DNA of 64,000 bases from Candidatus Woesearchaeota archaeon (GTDB taxonomy: Archaea > Nanobdellota > Nanobdellia > Woesearchaeales > JABGUJ01): the NCBI GenBank assembly GCA_018646625.1, contig JABGUJ010000002.1:1-64000 (forward strand). Reading direction: 5' to 3'. The position numbers and the translations under genes are program-made. Shown here one piece after another: positions 48,951 to 58,339 of the stretch. Numbering within the stretch: position 1 is the first letter of the stretch; each line of letters begins with the position of its first letter. Below the pieces are notes generated by a model that made no database searches, was not told where the DNA came from, and saw nothing but the letters and a program-made list of their open reading frames with translations.

Positions 48951-51900
48951 ATGAAATTTAATAAAACAAACAAGGAAATTGTAGCAATCGTTTGCATTTT
49001 CTTAGTTTGTACTTTGATGTTTGCTGTTCCTTCAACTCCCGCTTCTGCAGTTCCAAATCAAATGGAAGTAGTGTGTAAAGAAAAAGGCTTGTGGGGCATT
49101 TTTGGAGGAGATCCTGCCGTTGAGATTACTTCTGGAGACGCTGGAACAATTAAACCTGAAGATTTAGCATTGGCAGAATGGTGTGATTATAGTTATAGAA
49201 AACAAAATGTAAAATTTGTTACAGTTGAAAGTCAGAAACAATATCATCCGGATAGGTATAACGATGGTAAAGATTGGACTGCTTGTTTTGGTCAGAATAA
49301 TTGGTTGGTTGATGGATTTAAGAATCCAAAGGATGACCCTGATGATCCTGAGTTTCAGATGAAACTTAACCCTAGAAATAGTTGGCTTCTTTCATTTCAA
49401 TGTTTATGCATAGTGGGGATAAGAGATAGATTGGATTTATTAAGGGGAATATTAAGTGCGATAATGGCTTGTTTGATTTCAGTTAGAACTGCTACTTTTG
49501 CCGATTCTACTTTGTGTAAAGAATTGTTTACTACTTATGTTTGTGATCTTATTTGGGAGATCATTCAATGGATAACTAGGGGTTGTATTGGCTGGGGAGA
49601 AAACACTGAGGGCGCTGAATCTAATGGCCTTGTTGAGGTATTTAGTACTACTATTGGTGCGGCGTCAGATGCTGTTACATCCATAGGCGATGATGTTGCT
49701 TCAGATTATGGTAATGCTTTGGCTTCAGGCATCTTTGGTACTTCAGGTGATAATCTTGCAAGAGCTATTTGTTTATGGTTCTTTGGATTTGATTTTCCTT
49801 TAACTTTTGATACTATTTTAGATGCGACCTATGGTCAACCAGGTCAAACGTTAGTAACTTGTGACTTGGTGAAAAGTAGAGAATATCTTTATTCTATTCC
49901 TGGAAGTAAGAAAAACACCATTGAATATAATGTGGGATGTTTAATAAGAGCTGGATGTCCTATTGCTGATGCAAGAATAGAACTTGCGTGTGCAACACAA
50001 TTAGATGAACAAATTCACGAAGGTGTTGATTGTTCAGGACCTGATCCTATGGGTGTTGGAGATGGTAATAAGTGTGATTGTTATAATGTTGCATCGAATG
50101 TAGTAATTCCTCATGCCGTTTATGAGACGTTAGGTAGGATAGACAATAGACAAGTAAATCAACCGTCACCAGGTCCCAAATTATTAAGTATGCCATATAG
50201 ATATGATCATGCAGTCTTAAAGCTAAGATTGGATAAATCTGGACGACAGGTTGGTGGTGGCGCTTCAGGAACATTGGGTGTTTCTAAAGCTTACAGTCCT
50301 GAAGATTGTTTTCCTTCAGGTCATGAAGATGGTGAATGGTGGTTCCCCCTTAAAGATAAGACAAAAGTTCCTCTGGGTGGATGTTCAGTTAGTCCATCAA
50401 CAGGTGAATTTTTCTGTTCTACTTTGTCAGACTTGGGACTAAATGGTAGTGCTTATATTGATAAAGTGCGAATTAACGAGTTTAATGTTGGTGCCGGTGG
50501 TTATGGCCCTAGGCTTTATGATGGTCAATCATTAACTTTTGCTCCAAATATTTTCAAAGATACTGATGACGATTTATGTTTATTAGTTGAATTGTATGAT
50601 CAGAACGGTCAACCTATTCAATTAGATATTGGTGGTACACGTTCAACACGAGCAGCTATTTCAGTTAAAGGTCAAGGTACTCACGAATATCCAACTATGT
50701 TGGTTCGGAGTGTTGGTTCTGGTAGAACAACTACTCAACCGGTACCTAATTTTAGAACTGGTGTGAATGTGATATTTGGTTCACCTTCAGCAGTCATGCC
50801 TCCTACATCTGCACCTGCGGACCAGAAACAAATTGCGATTGAATTTATTGATGGTGGGGCGACTCCAAGTGGTAGTATGAAGTTTTTTGATCCTTATATC
50901 AAACCCACTGATACAATTGTTATTGGCACTGCTCGTAGATTGGTAGGCACCCAATGTAATAACTTGGAGACTGATTATTGTCGAAAACTTCCAGGCAGTC
51001 AAGGTTTAAGAATAAAACACCCGAGTTCTAATTTTGAATTTACAATTAGATCTGTTTCATTGACTGAATCAACCACTTCTGGGACTAACCCTGTTAGTGC
51101 AGTGGAAGGAACTATTACTGCTCCAGATGCTGCAACTGCTGCGAATACCCAAGTCGTTAAATGGGATATAAAATATAGGCTTCTAAGAATGTTGCCTGGT
51201 AAAATTGATTGTAGGACTGGATTCGATGATTCACCTACTGGTGTTGTTTATTCAACTTCGGGTCAACCTCAAATGTTTTTAACATCTATATATATTGCTC
51301 CTAATAATGTTGCAGGAACTGATTCAAATACTGCTAATTTAGTTTCTTGTGAACCTAATAAACCTGCAGTGACTAAATGTTTATGTGGTACTGTTGGCAC
51401 TTGTGAAGCTGGCAGTTATTGTTCTCTTGGTGAATCAATGTATTGTAGCGATACTCCTCAGTGTCCATCATTTAATGTGGGAGCTAGAACAATTGTAAAT
51501 CCTTTAGAAAACTCATTACAGGATTGTGTTTGTGGTGATCAAGATGGCACTTGTACTCAAGACAAATGTTATCCAGCACCAAACGCTCCACCAACTTGTA
51601 ATTCTATTCCTGCTTGTAGATCTGGTGAAGATATTACTGGTGAAGGTGATGGTATTGATCCTGTTTGTGATTGTAAACTTGACGGTGTGCCGAATGTAGA
51701 TGATTTTGGAAGTCATGCTGCTGAATCTGATAATAAAAAAATAAAAAAATTAGTATGTTGTGGTAATGGTTATGTCCACGAAAACTCTTGTCCAGGCCAA
51801 GTTCCTGATTGTGGTGGGATGTTTTCGGGTACTGGTGGATGTATAGAGCCTGCCATGATTGAGAGATTTGGTTGTACTTCCGGAACCGATAATATGGCGA

Positions 51901-52121
51901 TCGGGACGAGTTGTGCATCTCCTACATCTATGTGTTGCAAGAAGGTATGTGATTGTGGTGTGAATGAGAAATGTGATGTTTCTGGTAACAAGTGTATTTG
52001 TGGGGATCCTTCATCAGGTGGTAAAGCATCGAGCGATAAGACTGTTGCGGCCTGTTTGTTAGAACCTACTACTTATTGTGGAACCCCAACCAGTCCAGGT
52101 TGCACTTTACCTCCTCCTTAA
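48951..52121 (+). CDS. Large secreted Cys-rich protein (1056 aa)
   Basis: Signal peptide; segment SFQCLCIVGIRDRLDLLRGILSAIMACLISVR; C-terminal CxCG...C...C Cys-rich units. Confidence 0.87.
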   Translation: MKFNKTNKEIVAIVCIFLVCTLMFAVPSTPASAVPNQMEVVCKEKGLWGIFGGDPAVEITSGDAGTIKPEDLALAEWCDYSYRKQNVKFVTVESQKQYHPDRYNDGKDWTACFGQNNWLVDGFKNPKDDPDDPEFQMKLNPRNSWLLSFQCLCIVGIRDRLDLLRGILSAIMACLISVRTATFADSTLCKELFTTYVCDLIWEIIQWITRGCIGWGENTEGAESNGLVEVFSTTIGAASDAVTSIGDDVASDYGNALASGIFGTSGDNLARAICLWFFGFDFPLTFDTILDATYGQPGQTLVTCDLVKSREYLYSIPGSKKNTIEYNVGCLIRAGCPIADARIELACATQLDEQIHEGVDCSGPDPMGVGDGNKCDCYNVASNVVIPHAVYETLGRIDNRQVNQPSPGPKLLSMPYRYDHAVLKLRLDKSGRQVGGGASGTLGVSKAYSPEDCFPSGHEDGEWWFPLKDKTKVPLGGCSVSPSTGEFFCSTLSDLGLNGSAYIDKVRINEFNVGAGGYGPRLYDGQSLTFAPNIFKDTDDDLCLLVELYDQNGQPIQLDIGGTRSTRAAISVKGQGTHEYPTMLVRSVGSGRTTTQPVPNFRTGVNVIFGSPSAVMPPTSAPADQKQIAIEFIDGGATPSGSMKFFDPYIKPTDTIVIGTARRLVGTQCNNLETDYCRKLPGSQGLRIKHPSSNFEFTIRSVSLTESTTSGTNPVSAVEGTITAPDAATAANTQVVKWDIKYRLLRMLPGKIDCRTGFDDSPTGVVYSTSGQPQMFLTSIYIAPNNVAGTDSNTANLVSCEPNKPAVTKCLCGTVGTCEAGSYCSLGESMYCSDTPQCPSFNVGARTIVNPLENSLQDCVCGDQDGTCTQDKCYPAPNAPPTCNSIPACRSGEDITGEGDGIDPVCDCKLDGVPNVDDFGSHAAESDNKKIKKLVCCGNGYVHENSCPGQVPDCGGMFSGTGGCIEPAMIERFGCTSGTDNMAIGTSCASPTSMCCKKVCDCGVNEKCDVSGNKCICGDPSSGGKASSDKTVAACLLEPTTYCGTPTSPGCTLPPP

Positions 52122-52798
52122 AGCTTTCCCGTCTGAATCGCCCAGTCCCTTACTCTAATTGCATAGGGGTCTCTAAGTCTGATACCTTTTTCTATGGCTT
52201 TTTCTGCTTCGATTTTGTTGTTATCGAATAAGTAGCAGATACCAAGTCCTCCCCACGCATCTCCATCACGAGGATTTAGTTTAAGTGCAGTTTCATATGA
52301 TTCTATTGCTTTATCCAGAAGTGGCCTCCTACTTCTTATGTGTGCTATATAGTGGTTAAGATAAGAATCTCCTAATCGGTTCCAGGCTCTTTGTTGTTTA
52401 GGATCTCGTTTAACTATACCTTCGAAAACATCTGCTGCAGAAATGTAGTCCTTTGCATTGTAAAGAGTTTCTGCAATGTGATATAGATCTTGCATCAATG
52501 GTTCAGTTCTGCCACCTTCGCTTCCAGAACTTTGATTTACTTTTGTAATAATTATTCTCCCTTGAGCATCTCTAACAACAGTGTGGGCGGTACCATCACT
52601 TCCTCTAACAGTTCGAGTATAAGTTCTATCCCCAGTACGATGATCTTGTGTTGTAGTAGTAGTCTCGCGAGGTTCATCAGCATGAACAGGAGTAGAAATT
52701 GTTAACATGACTGCCAAAGCCAAACCACCTAATGCTGCGCCAACAATCGGTCTAAACAAACGACCTTCCAAATCTCCAGAACTCGAATCAGTAGTCAT
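52118..52798 (-). CDS. TPR-repeat protein with N-terminal membrane segment
   Basis: AETLYNAKDYISAADVFEGIVKRDPKQQRAWNRLGDSYL.. ALKLNPRDGDAWGGLGICYL. Confidence 0.85.
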   Translation of the reverse strand: MTTDSSSGDLEGRLFRPIVGAALGGLALAVMLTISTPVHADEPRETTTTTQDHRTGDRTYTRTVRGSDGTAHTVVRDAQGRIIITKVNQSSGSEGGRTEPLMQDLYHIAETLYNAKDYISAADVFEGIVKRDPKQQRAWNRLGDSYLNHYIAHIRSRRPLLDKAIESYETALKLNPRDGDAWGGLGICYLFDNNKIEAEKAIEKGIRLRDPYAIRVRDWAIQTGKL

Positions 52799-52822
52799 TA
52801 TAGAGTGACAAGTCTAAGAACT

Positions 52823-53233
52823 TTATAAATATTTCGTCAAAATTTGCTTTCTGGCCCTTTCGAGTCTGCCTAATATCTCTTTAGCACCATTAATTGAGAT
52901 TTCAACACCATAATAGTTTATTTTGTTTCTTATTCTTCTTGCCTTGTCGAATTCAGAAGCCAGATCAAAATCAAATAATACTTCTTTCAGAAAAGAAGTA
53001 TAACATTCGTGGTTATAAATTTTGTAACCTGATCTAATGGATAATGCTTCAAGAATTTCTCTCAATGCTTCATAGTACAATGATATTTTACTTGTCGCCG
53101 TAGTGCTATTCAAAGGTAATAATTCTGAAGAAGAAACTCTTTTTTCTGATGAATTAATTAGAGAGTTAAATAAGGGACAATCAAATGATATTGATTTTGC
53201 AAGTTTTGTTGACAAACAATCATTCCAGTCCAT
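52823..53233 (-). CDS. HEPN-like domain protein
   Basis: Helical 136 aa protein with ..DKARRIRNKINYYGVEIS.., next to an MNT protein. Confidence 0.75.
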   Translation of the reverse strand: MDWNDCLSTKLAKSISFDCPLFNSLINSSEKRVSSSELLPLNSTTATSKISLYYEALREILEALSIRSGYKIYNHECYTSFLKEVLFDFDLASEFDKARRIRNKINYYGVEISINGAKEILGRLERARKQILTKYL

Positions 53234-53234
53234 A

Positions 53235-53714
53235 TTAATTGAGTTTTAATCCTTTTTGGATATTTTCTTCGAGGGCAGAGTAACTTTCTTTGAAATGTAT
53301 CTCTATCTTTCTGTTAAATAATTTTTCGAAATCTTCAACATCAATATCTTGTTCTGTACAATTTACAAAGATATCTATATCGGATTCTTTTCTTGTCTCG
53401 AGTTTTGTTAATGAACCGAATAACCAAATATCTGGTTCATTTAACTTATTGGATAAATGCTCAACTAGTTTCATAAGTTTAACTGACCAATATGCTAGAG
53501 AAATATGTTTTAAGGCTAAACTATTTCGATTAGTGCGGAAAAGTAAATGATTTCTTTCCAATCTACTAGCTAAAATTCCTTCTTTCTCAAATCTTTTCAA
53601 CCAATCTGATGCGCAAGGTGGTGATATATTAACCAATCTAGAATATTCTCGTACTCCGCTCTCTAAGTAACTATCTTCAAAGAATGGTTGTAGTCTGTTA
53701 AAAATGTCTAACAT
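53235..53714 (-). CDS. MNT-type nucleotidyltransferase with N-terminal winged-helix-like region
   Basis: WLFGSLTKLETRKESDIDIFVNC (GS...SDID); YSRLVNISPPCASDWLKRFEKEGILAS HTH-like. Confidence 0.85.
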   Translation of the reverse strand: MLDIFNRLQPFFEDSYLESGVREYSRLVNISPPCASDWLKRFEKEGILASRLERNHLLFRTNRNSLALKHISLAYWSVKLMKLVEHLSNKLNEPDIWLFGSLTKLETRKESDIDIFVNCTEQDIDVEDFEKLFNRKIEIHFKESYSALEENIQKGLKLN

Positions 53715-53753
53715 GTGTTAGAAATATATTACAAGGTATATTAACCTTTCTAT

Positions 53754-54275
53754 TCACTTATATCGATAATATCTAAGTCTTTTAGGCTTTTTATCGTAGA
53801 ATAGAAGCAAATAAACAGCTAAACCAACTAGAATTATTATTACAATTATACCTAATCCCAACCAGAAATCTGATGATCCCGATCTGGCTTTAGTCATGGT
53901 TGCTGCCTTTTTAGAATCATCTCCTAAAGAAAACGATTCTGAGCATTTGTAATCTCCAGCATCTAAATGTAATGTTAATTTAGAAGGTTTTCCTTGAGAA
54001 CAATCAAGTTCATTTAGAAACATAGTTGCTGGAGCATTTCTTGGAACAAATAATGTCTTTTCAACACCTGTGTCGAGTTCGACAATAAATCCATTAAATT
54101 CTTGAAAACAAGGACCTGTTCCACACTCTTCACTAGTTATTTCAACATTAATATCAGAAAAACACGCATCACTTTCTTTTATGCTTGCTATGTTGAATTT
54201 AATATCATCACATTGGGCATACACAAAAGTAGAAAGTACAATAAACAATGCTAAAACGAGTAATGTTTTTCTCAT
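53754..54275 (-). CDS. Small secreted, C-terminally anchored Cys-containing protein
   Basis: Signal peptide, six spaced Cys, C-terminal TM plus basic tail; paralog of 54308-54868. Confidence 0.75.
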   Translation of the reverse strand: MRKTLLVLALFIVLSTFVYAQCDDIKFNIASIKESDACFSDINVEITSEECGTGPCFQEFNGFIVELDTGVEKTLFVPRNAPATMFLNELDCSQGKPSKLTLHLDAGDYKCSESFSLGDDSKKAATMTKARSGSSDFWLGLGIIVIIILVGLAVYLLLFYDKKPKRLRYYRYK

Positions 54276-54307
54276 ATGGCTGTGTATCGAGACTTTATTT
54301 ATATAGT

Positions 54308-54868
54308 TTATCTTTTATCTCTGATTACAAGGAAATACATTGCTACACCTACAAACAGTGTTAGACAAATAAGCAAAAAGCCAACGACGTCGTTATCCAC
54401 TCTTTCCGGTAGTTCCTCTGTTTCTTCAGGAGTTTCTTCAACCACTGCTACAGATTCTTCTGGCTCTTCTTCTATCTTAACAGAGCTATATAGTTTGAAT
54501 TTAGCTAATTCTTCATCGAAATCAAAACGCTGGAAGCAATTAACATAATCATCTTCTATTCCGATCGTTATCACTTCAGGTATTCCTTTTTCGCAATGTC
54601 CATCTTTTAGTAAAACAAAATACGGATTAGTTGTTGGAATTCTTAGTCTCTTTTCAAAACCATTATCTAAATTTAGAAAGAAATTATCAAATTCAGTAAA
54701 ACAATCTTCTTTACATTCATTATCTTTGTCGATCTGTATAAGTATATCTTTGAAACATTCACCATCGTGGCTTATGTTCTTTAAAGTATAAGAAATTTCA
54801 TTGCACTCTGCAGCGCCTACTGTGAAAACTAATGTTAGTAGAATTAAGATTAATATCAATCCCCTCAT
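54308..54868 (-). CDS. Small secreted, C-terminally anchored Cys-containing protein
   Basis: Paralog of 53754-54275. Confidence 0.75.
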   Translation of the reverse strand: MRGLILILILLTLVFTVGAAECNEISYTLKNISHDGECFKDILIQIDKDNECKEDCFTEFDNFFLNLDNGFEKRLRIPTTNPYFVLLKDGHCEKGIPEVITIGIEDDYVNCFQRFDFDEELAKFKLYSSVKIEEEPEESVAVVEETPEETEELPERVDNDVVGFLLICLTLFVGVAMYFLVIRDKR

Positions 54869-55028
54869 TATGTTCCCTCCTGTTAATGATTAGTGTGAGT
54901 AAGGCAAAGGTGGTATATATAGTTTATTACTTTGGAGAAGTTTAATTTTTTCCAAGTGTCATTCTAGAATAGTCATAAAAGTTTATAAGGAAAATAATTT
55001 ATTAGTTTATAAAAGGGGTGACATGTAG

Positions 55029-57602
55029 ATGGCTATTAGTGGTAATGGTGACACTGAAGACTTGGCTACGCCTCCGCCACCACCAACTCAAAAGAAAGGC
55101 TTTTTCTCATTCATGAAGCATTCTGACACGCCAGATAGCTCTAAGGATAAACAAAAGATTCTGAAAAAGAAAGAAGAGTTGTTAGATAAGCTTGCAAAGG
55201 CTATAGAAGATAAAAAAACCAAACTTGAGAAGCAAGAAGATGCTATTGATAAAAAGTTAGCAAAGCTTGAGAATAAAGAGAAAATCTACGTGGATAAGGG
55301 TGCTGAGAAAAAAGCAGAAAAACTTCTTAATGAAATTAACAAATTTAAGGTTGAGCGAGATTCTATTGCTAGTGAGATTGCGATAAAAAAGAAAGAGTTG
55401 AATGATATTATCAAACATCCTGCGGTTAATGAGATTCATAAGGCTAAGAAAGAACTAGAGAATCTTAATAATAAAGTAACAAAGAAGGCTAAAGAACTTA
55501 ATGAATACGAAGATAAACTTATTTCTAAATCAAGTTTGGTTGATGAAAAAGAAAAAACCTTGAAAGAGACTGCAAAGAAAATTGAGAAAGCTACTAAGCA
55601 TCTTCCTAAAAGTCATCATAAAATTTCTACTGACGTCGAGAAGCTGACGTCTGAGAAAAAAGAACTTGAACGAGAGATTAAGGAGCACAAAGAATCATTA
55701 TTGCATATGCGTAAAGAGGCTAGCTTGTTAACTGAAGAGAATAGTGAAACGCTAACTGAGTTTGAAGAATTACAGAAATCATTATCCGATAAACAAAAAA
55801 TTATGACTCAAGTAGAATCTGAGCAAACTGCTAAAGAAACAGTATTGGCTGAGAAAGAACAACATATTCTGGCTAAAGAAGAGAACATTGGTAAGATTAT
55901 TTCTGCTCTCGAGAACAGAGTTAAAAAGTTAGAAGAAAAAGAAAAAACCTTGATTGCTGAAGTCACTAGATTGGATGATAGAAAAGAAAGCATAAAAGAT
56001 GAATTGTCTAAGAAATCTGAGTTACTACATGATATTGCAGTCGATACAGCTTCAGTTCAAAAAGATAATAAAGGTAAAGCTGAAGAATTGGAAAAACTAA
56101 CAAAAGAAGTTGCTAATCGTCTTGGACTTATTGGTGATGTTGAGATACAACAACAAAAGCGTGCGGAATTCTTAGAAACTAAAGAGAAACTCATTCTCGA
56201 AAAAGAAAAAGAATTTGATAATATTGACGGTAAATTAGAGAAGAAGACTAGAGCATTAGAAGAAAAAGAAAAGAAATTACAATCTGAACTAGCTCTCTTA
56301 AAAGATAAACAAGAGAGTGTTAAGAAAGACATTGAGAAAAAAAGCTCATTGTTAGAGGAAATATCTAAAGATACGTTAGAACTTGAAAGAGTAAATAAAG
56401 ATCGAGAAAAGGATTTGGCTGCAAAAGAGACAGATCTTGACGAGAAAGAAGATGTTTTAGCACACTTAGAATCTGAAAACTTGAGAAAAGAAAAGCTGTT
56501 GGCTGAGAAAGAAAAAGAAGTCACTAGCAAGATTAACGAAGTAAATGCGCGGAATCAAGATTTAGATGCGGAAGCTGAGAAAATAAGTAACCAGATAATA
56601 GAGTTAACTACTAAACTTCATACTTTAGAGAAAGCTACTTTTGATAAACAAGAAGAATTAGACAAACTAAAAGCAGATGAGTCACAAATACTATCAGTTC
56701 TAGATGAGAAAGAATCTGAGATCACTAAAGCGGTACAATTATTAGAAGATGATAAAGAAATCTTGCTTGAGAAAGAAGATGAACTTATTAAAAGTATTAA
56801 AGAATTAGAATCTGACAAGAAACTCTTGTTGACTGAAGAAGATAAGATTATTAAAAAGATAAAAAGACTAGAAGACGATCAGAAAAAGTTAAAACAAAGA
56901 GAAAAAGACTTTGCTAACCGACAATTTGGTATTCTGGAAAAAGTAAAGAAAGAGAAGACTGACGTTAATTTGAAGATTAAAACATTACGTGATAACGAGA
57001 AGGATTTGGTGAAAAGAGAGAAAGCATTAGCTAAAAAACAAGTTAGAATAGATAAAGCTAAAGAATTAAAGGAAGATATCAAAAAATTAAGATCATTGAA
57101 GAAAAAGTTGATTACTGATAAGGAAAAAGCGGTTGATGAAGTTGAAGCAATCGGTTCCAGAGCACTTGACTTATCGGAAGTTGAACAAAAAGAAACAAAG
57201 CTAGCACAAAGAGAACAAATGATGCTTCATAAGCAGAATAAACTTGAGGCTTTGCAGAAAGAGATTGAAAGTGAACGATCTTTGATTCAACAACAAGAAG
57301 AAAGAGTTTCTGATAAAGCATTCCAAGAACAGGTTAGAGGCGAACTAAAACAATATTCTCATAGTGATAAAATTGAGAAAGAAATGATTAGTTCTGATGA
57401 TGTTAGTAGCTATAAATTGTATGAGTTGATTGATAAAGCTCAAAAAGCATTAGGTGATAAAGATCTTACTTTGGCTAAAAAATTGTATGGCCATATTTCT
57501 TATGTATATGAAAGAATACAAGTTCCTGCAGCTGAAAAAAGGAAAGTGTATTATGAAGTTCTAGAATTAAAGACTGATATAGAGTTAGCAGCAATGGATT
57601 AA
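55029..57602 (+). CDS. Large coiled-coil protein (857 aa)
   Basis: Near-continuous Lys/Glu/Leu heptad-like sequence; distinct C-terminal helical domain LYELIDKAQKALGDKDLTLAKKLYGHISYVYERI... Confidence 0.88.
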   Translation: MAISGNGDTEDLATPPPPPTQKKGFFSFMKHSDTPDSSKDKQKILKKKEELLDKLAKAIEDKKTKLEKQEDAIDKKLAKLENKEKIYVDKGAEKKAEKLLNEINKFKVERDSIASEIAIKKKELNDIIKHPAVNEIHKAKKELENLNNKVTKKAKELNEYEDKLISKSSLVDEKEKTLKETAKKIEKATKHLPKSHHKISTDVEKLTSEKKELEREIKEHKESLLHMRKEASLLTEENSETLTEFEELQKSLSDKQKIMTQVESEQTAKETVLAEKEQHILAKEENIGKIISALENRVKKLEEKEKTLIAEVTRLDDRKESIKDELSKKSELLHDIAVDTASVQKDNKGKAEELEKLTKEVANRLGLIGDVEIQQQKRAEFLETKEKLILEKEKEFDNIDGKLEKKTRALEEKEKKLQSELALLKDKQESVKKDIEKKSSLLEEISKDTLELERVNKDREKDLAAKETDLDEKEDVLAHLESENLRKEKLLAEKEKEVTSKINEVNARNQDLDAEAEKISNQIIELTTKLHTLEKATFDKQEELDKLKADESQILSVLDEKESEITKAVQLLEDDKEILLEKEDELIKSIKELESDKKLLLTEEDKIIKKIKRLEDDQKKLKQREKDFANRQFGILEKVKKEKTDVNLKIKTLRDNEKDLVKREKALAKKQVRIDKAKELKEDIKKLRSLKKKLITDKEKAVDEVEAIGSRALDLSEVEQKETKLAQREQMMLHKQNKLEALQKEIESERSLIQQQEERVSDKAFQEQVRGELKQYSHSDKIEKEMISSDDVSSYKLYELIDKAQKALGDKDLTLAKKLYGHISYVYERIQVPAAEKRKVYYEVLELKTDIELAAMD

Positions 57603-57646
57603 AAAAATAAAATTAGTTCAGTGTAGTTTAACACTAAACTGTTTAC

Positions 57647-57775
57647 TTAGAAGAAAAAATCTCTGTGGTTTTCAGTCTTCTTGTAAGGTTTATTATCCCT
57701 ACGAGCTTGAGACTTTTCAACAGAAATTACTTCAAAATATTTTGTATTTACCTTACTTGCAACTGTTCTAGCCAT
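57647..57775 (-). CDS. Possible 42-aa basic protein (not in the ORF track)
   Basis: MARTVASKVNTKYFEVISVEKSQARRDNKPYKKTENHRDFFF by hand translation. Confidence 0.4.
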   Translation of the reverse strand: MARTVASKVNTKYFEVISVEKSQARRDNKPYKKTENHRDFFF

Positions 57776-57904
57776 TTTATAATTTTCCCCAACGCATCCC
57801 CTGACGGGCTAATAATGCGCAATATAGTAGGAAGGAGTGGTGGTATATATAATTATGTGATTTCAAAAGGCATATTTAAATACTGAATTAATTGAATTTG
57901 GATT

Positions 57905-58264
57905 ATGCTTGAGATATATATCCATATCCTAGGTTTTCTGCTGTTTTCAGCGGTTTGTGTAGGTTCATTGATGTTTATTCTGTATGCTTTTGATGCTAAG
58001 AAACAATTAATTGCATTTTCTATCATTGTTGGCTTCATATACTCTCTAGGGGCTCATATATTCAAATTTCTCCAGTTAGATATTGTTTTTCTAAGGATTA
58101 TGTCTTATTATTTTCTACTCATTATAGTGCCTTATTTCGCCATTAAGCTGTTTTATGATGAAAGTTGGATGAGAGCTGGAGCAATGACACTTATTTGGCA
58201 CATAACTAACCTTTTATTGACATTTCTAGTTAATCATTTATTCTTGTTCTTGTATTACTTATAA
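57905..58264 (+). CDS. Small multi-pass membrane protein
   Basis: 119 aa with several hydrophobic segments; TATA-like atttaaata upstream. Confidence 0.65.
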   Translation: MLEIYIHILGFLLFSAVCVGSLMFILYAFDAKKQLIAFSIIVGFIYSLGAHIFKFLQLDIVFLRIMSYYFLLIIVPYFAIKLFYDESWMRAGAMTLIWHITNLLLTFLVNHLFLFLYYL

Positions 58265-58339
58265 AGGATATATAAAGGGACTATGAGATTTCTTCAAAAG
58301 ATTTAAAAACTAAGCGCCCCTATAGCATATTTGGTAAGC

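Noticed and set aside
56057-56530. Ser/Phe-rich minus ORFs opposite the coiled-coil gene (also 55808-55993, 56618-56818, 56879-57082)
   Set aside because: Antisense of Lys/Glu codons; shadow frames.
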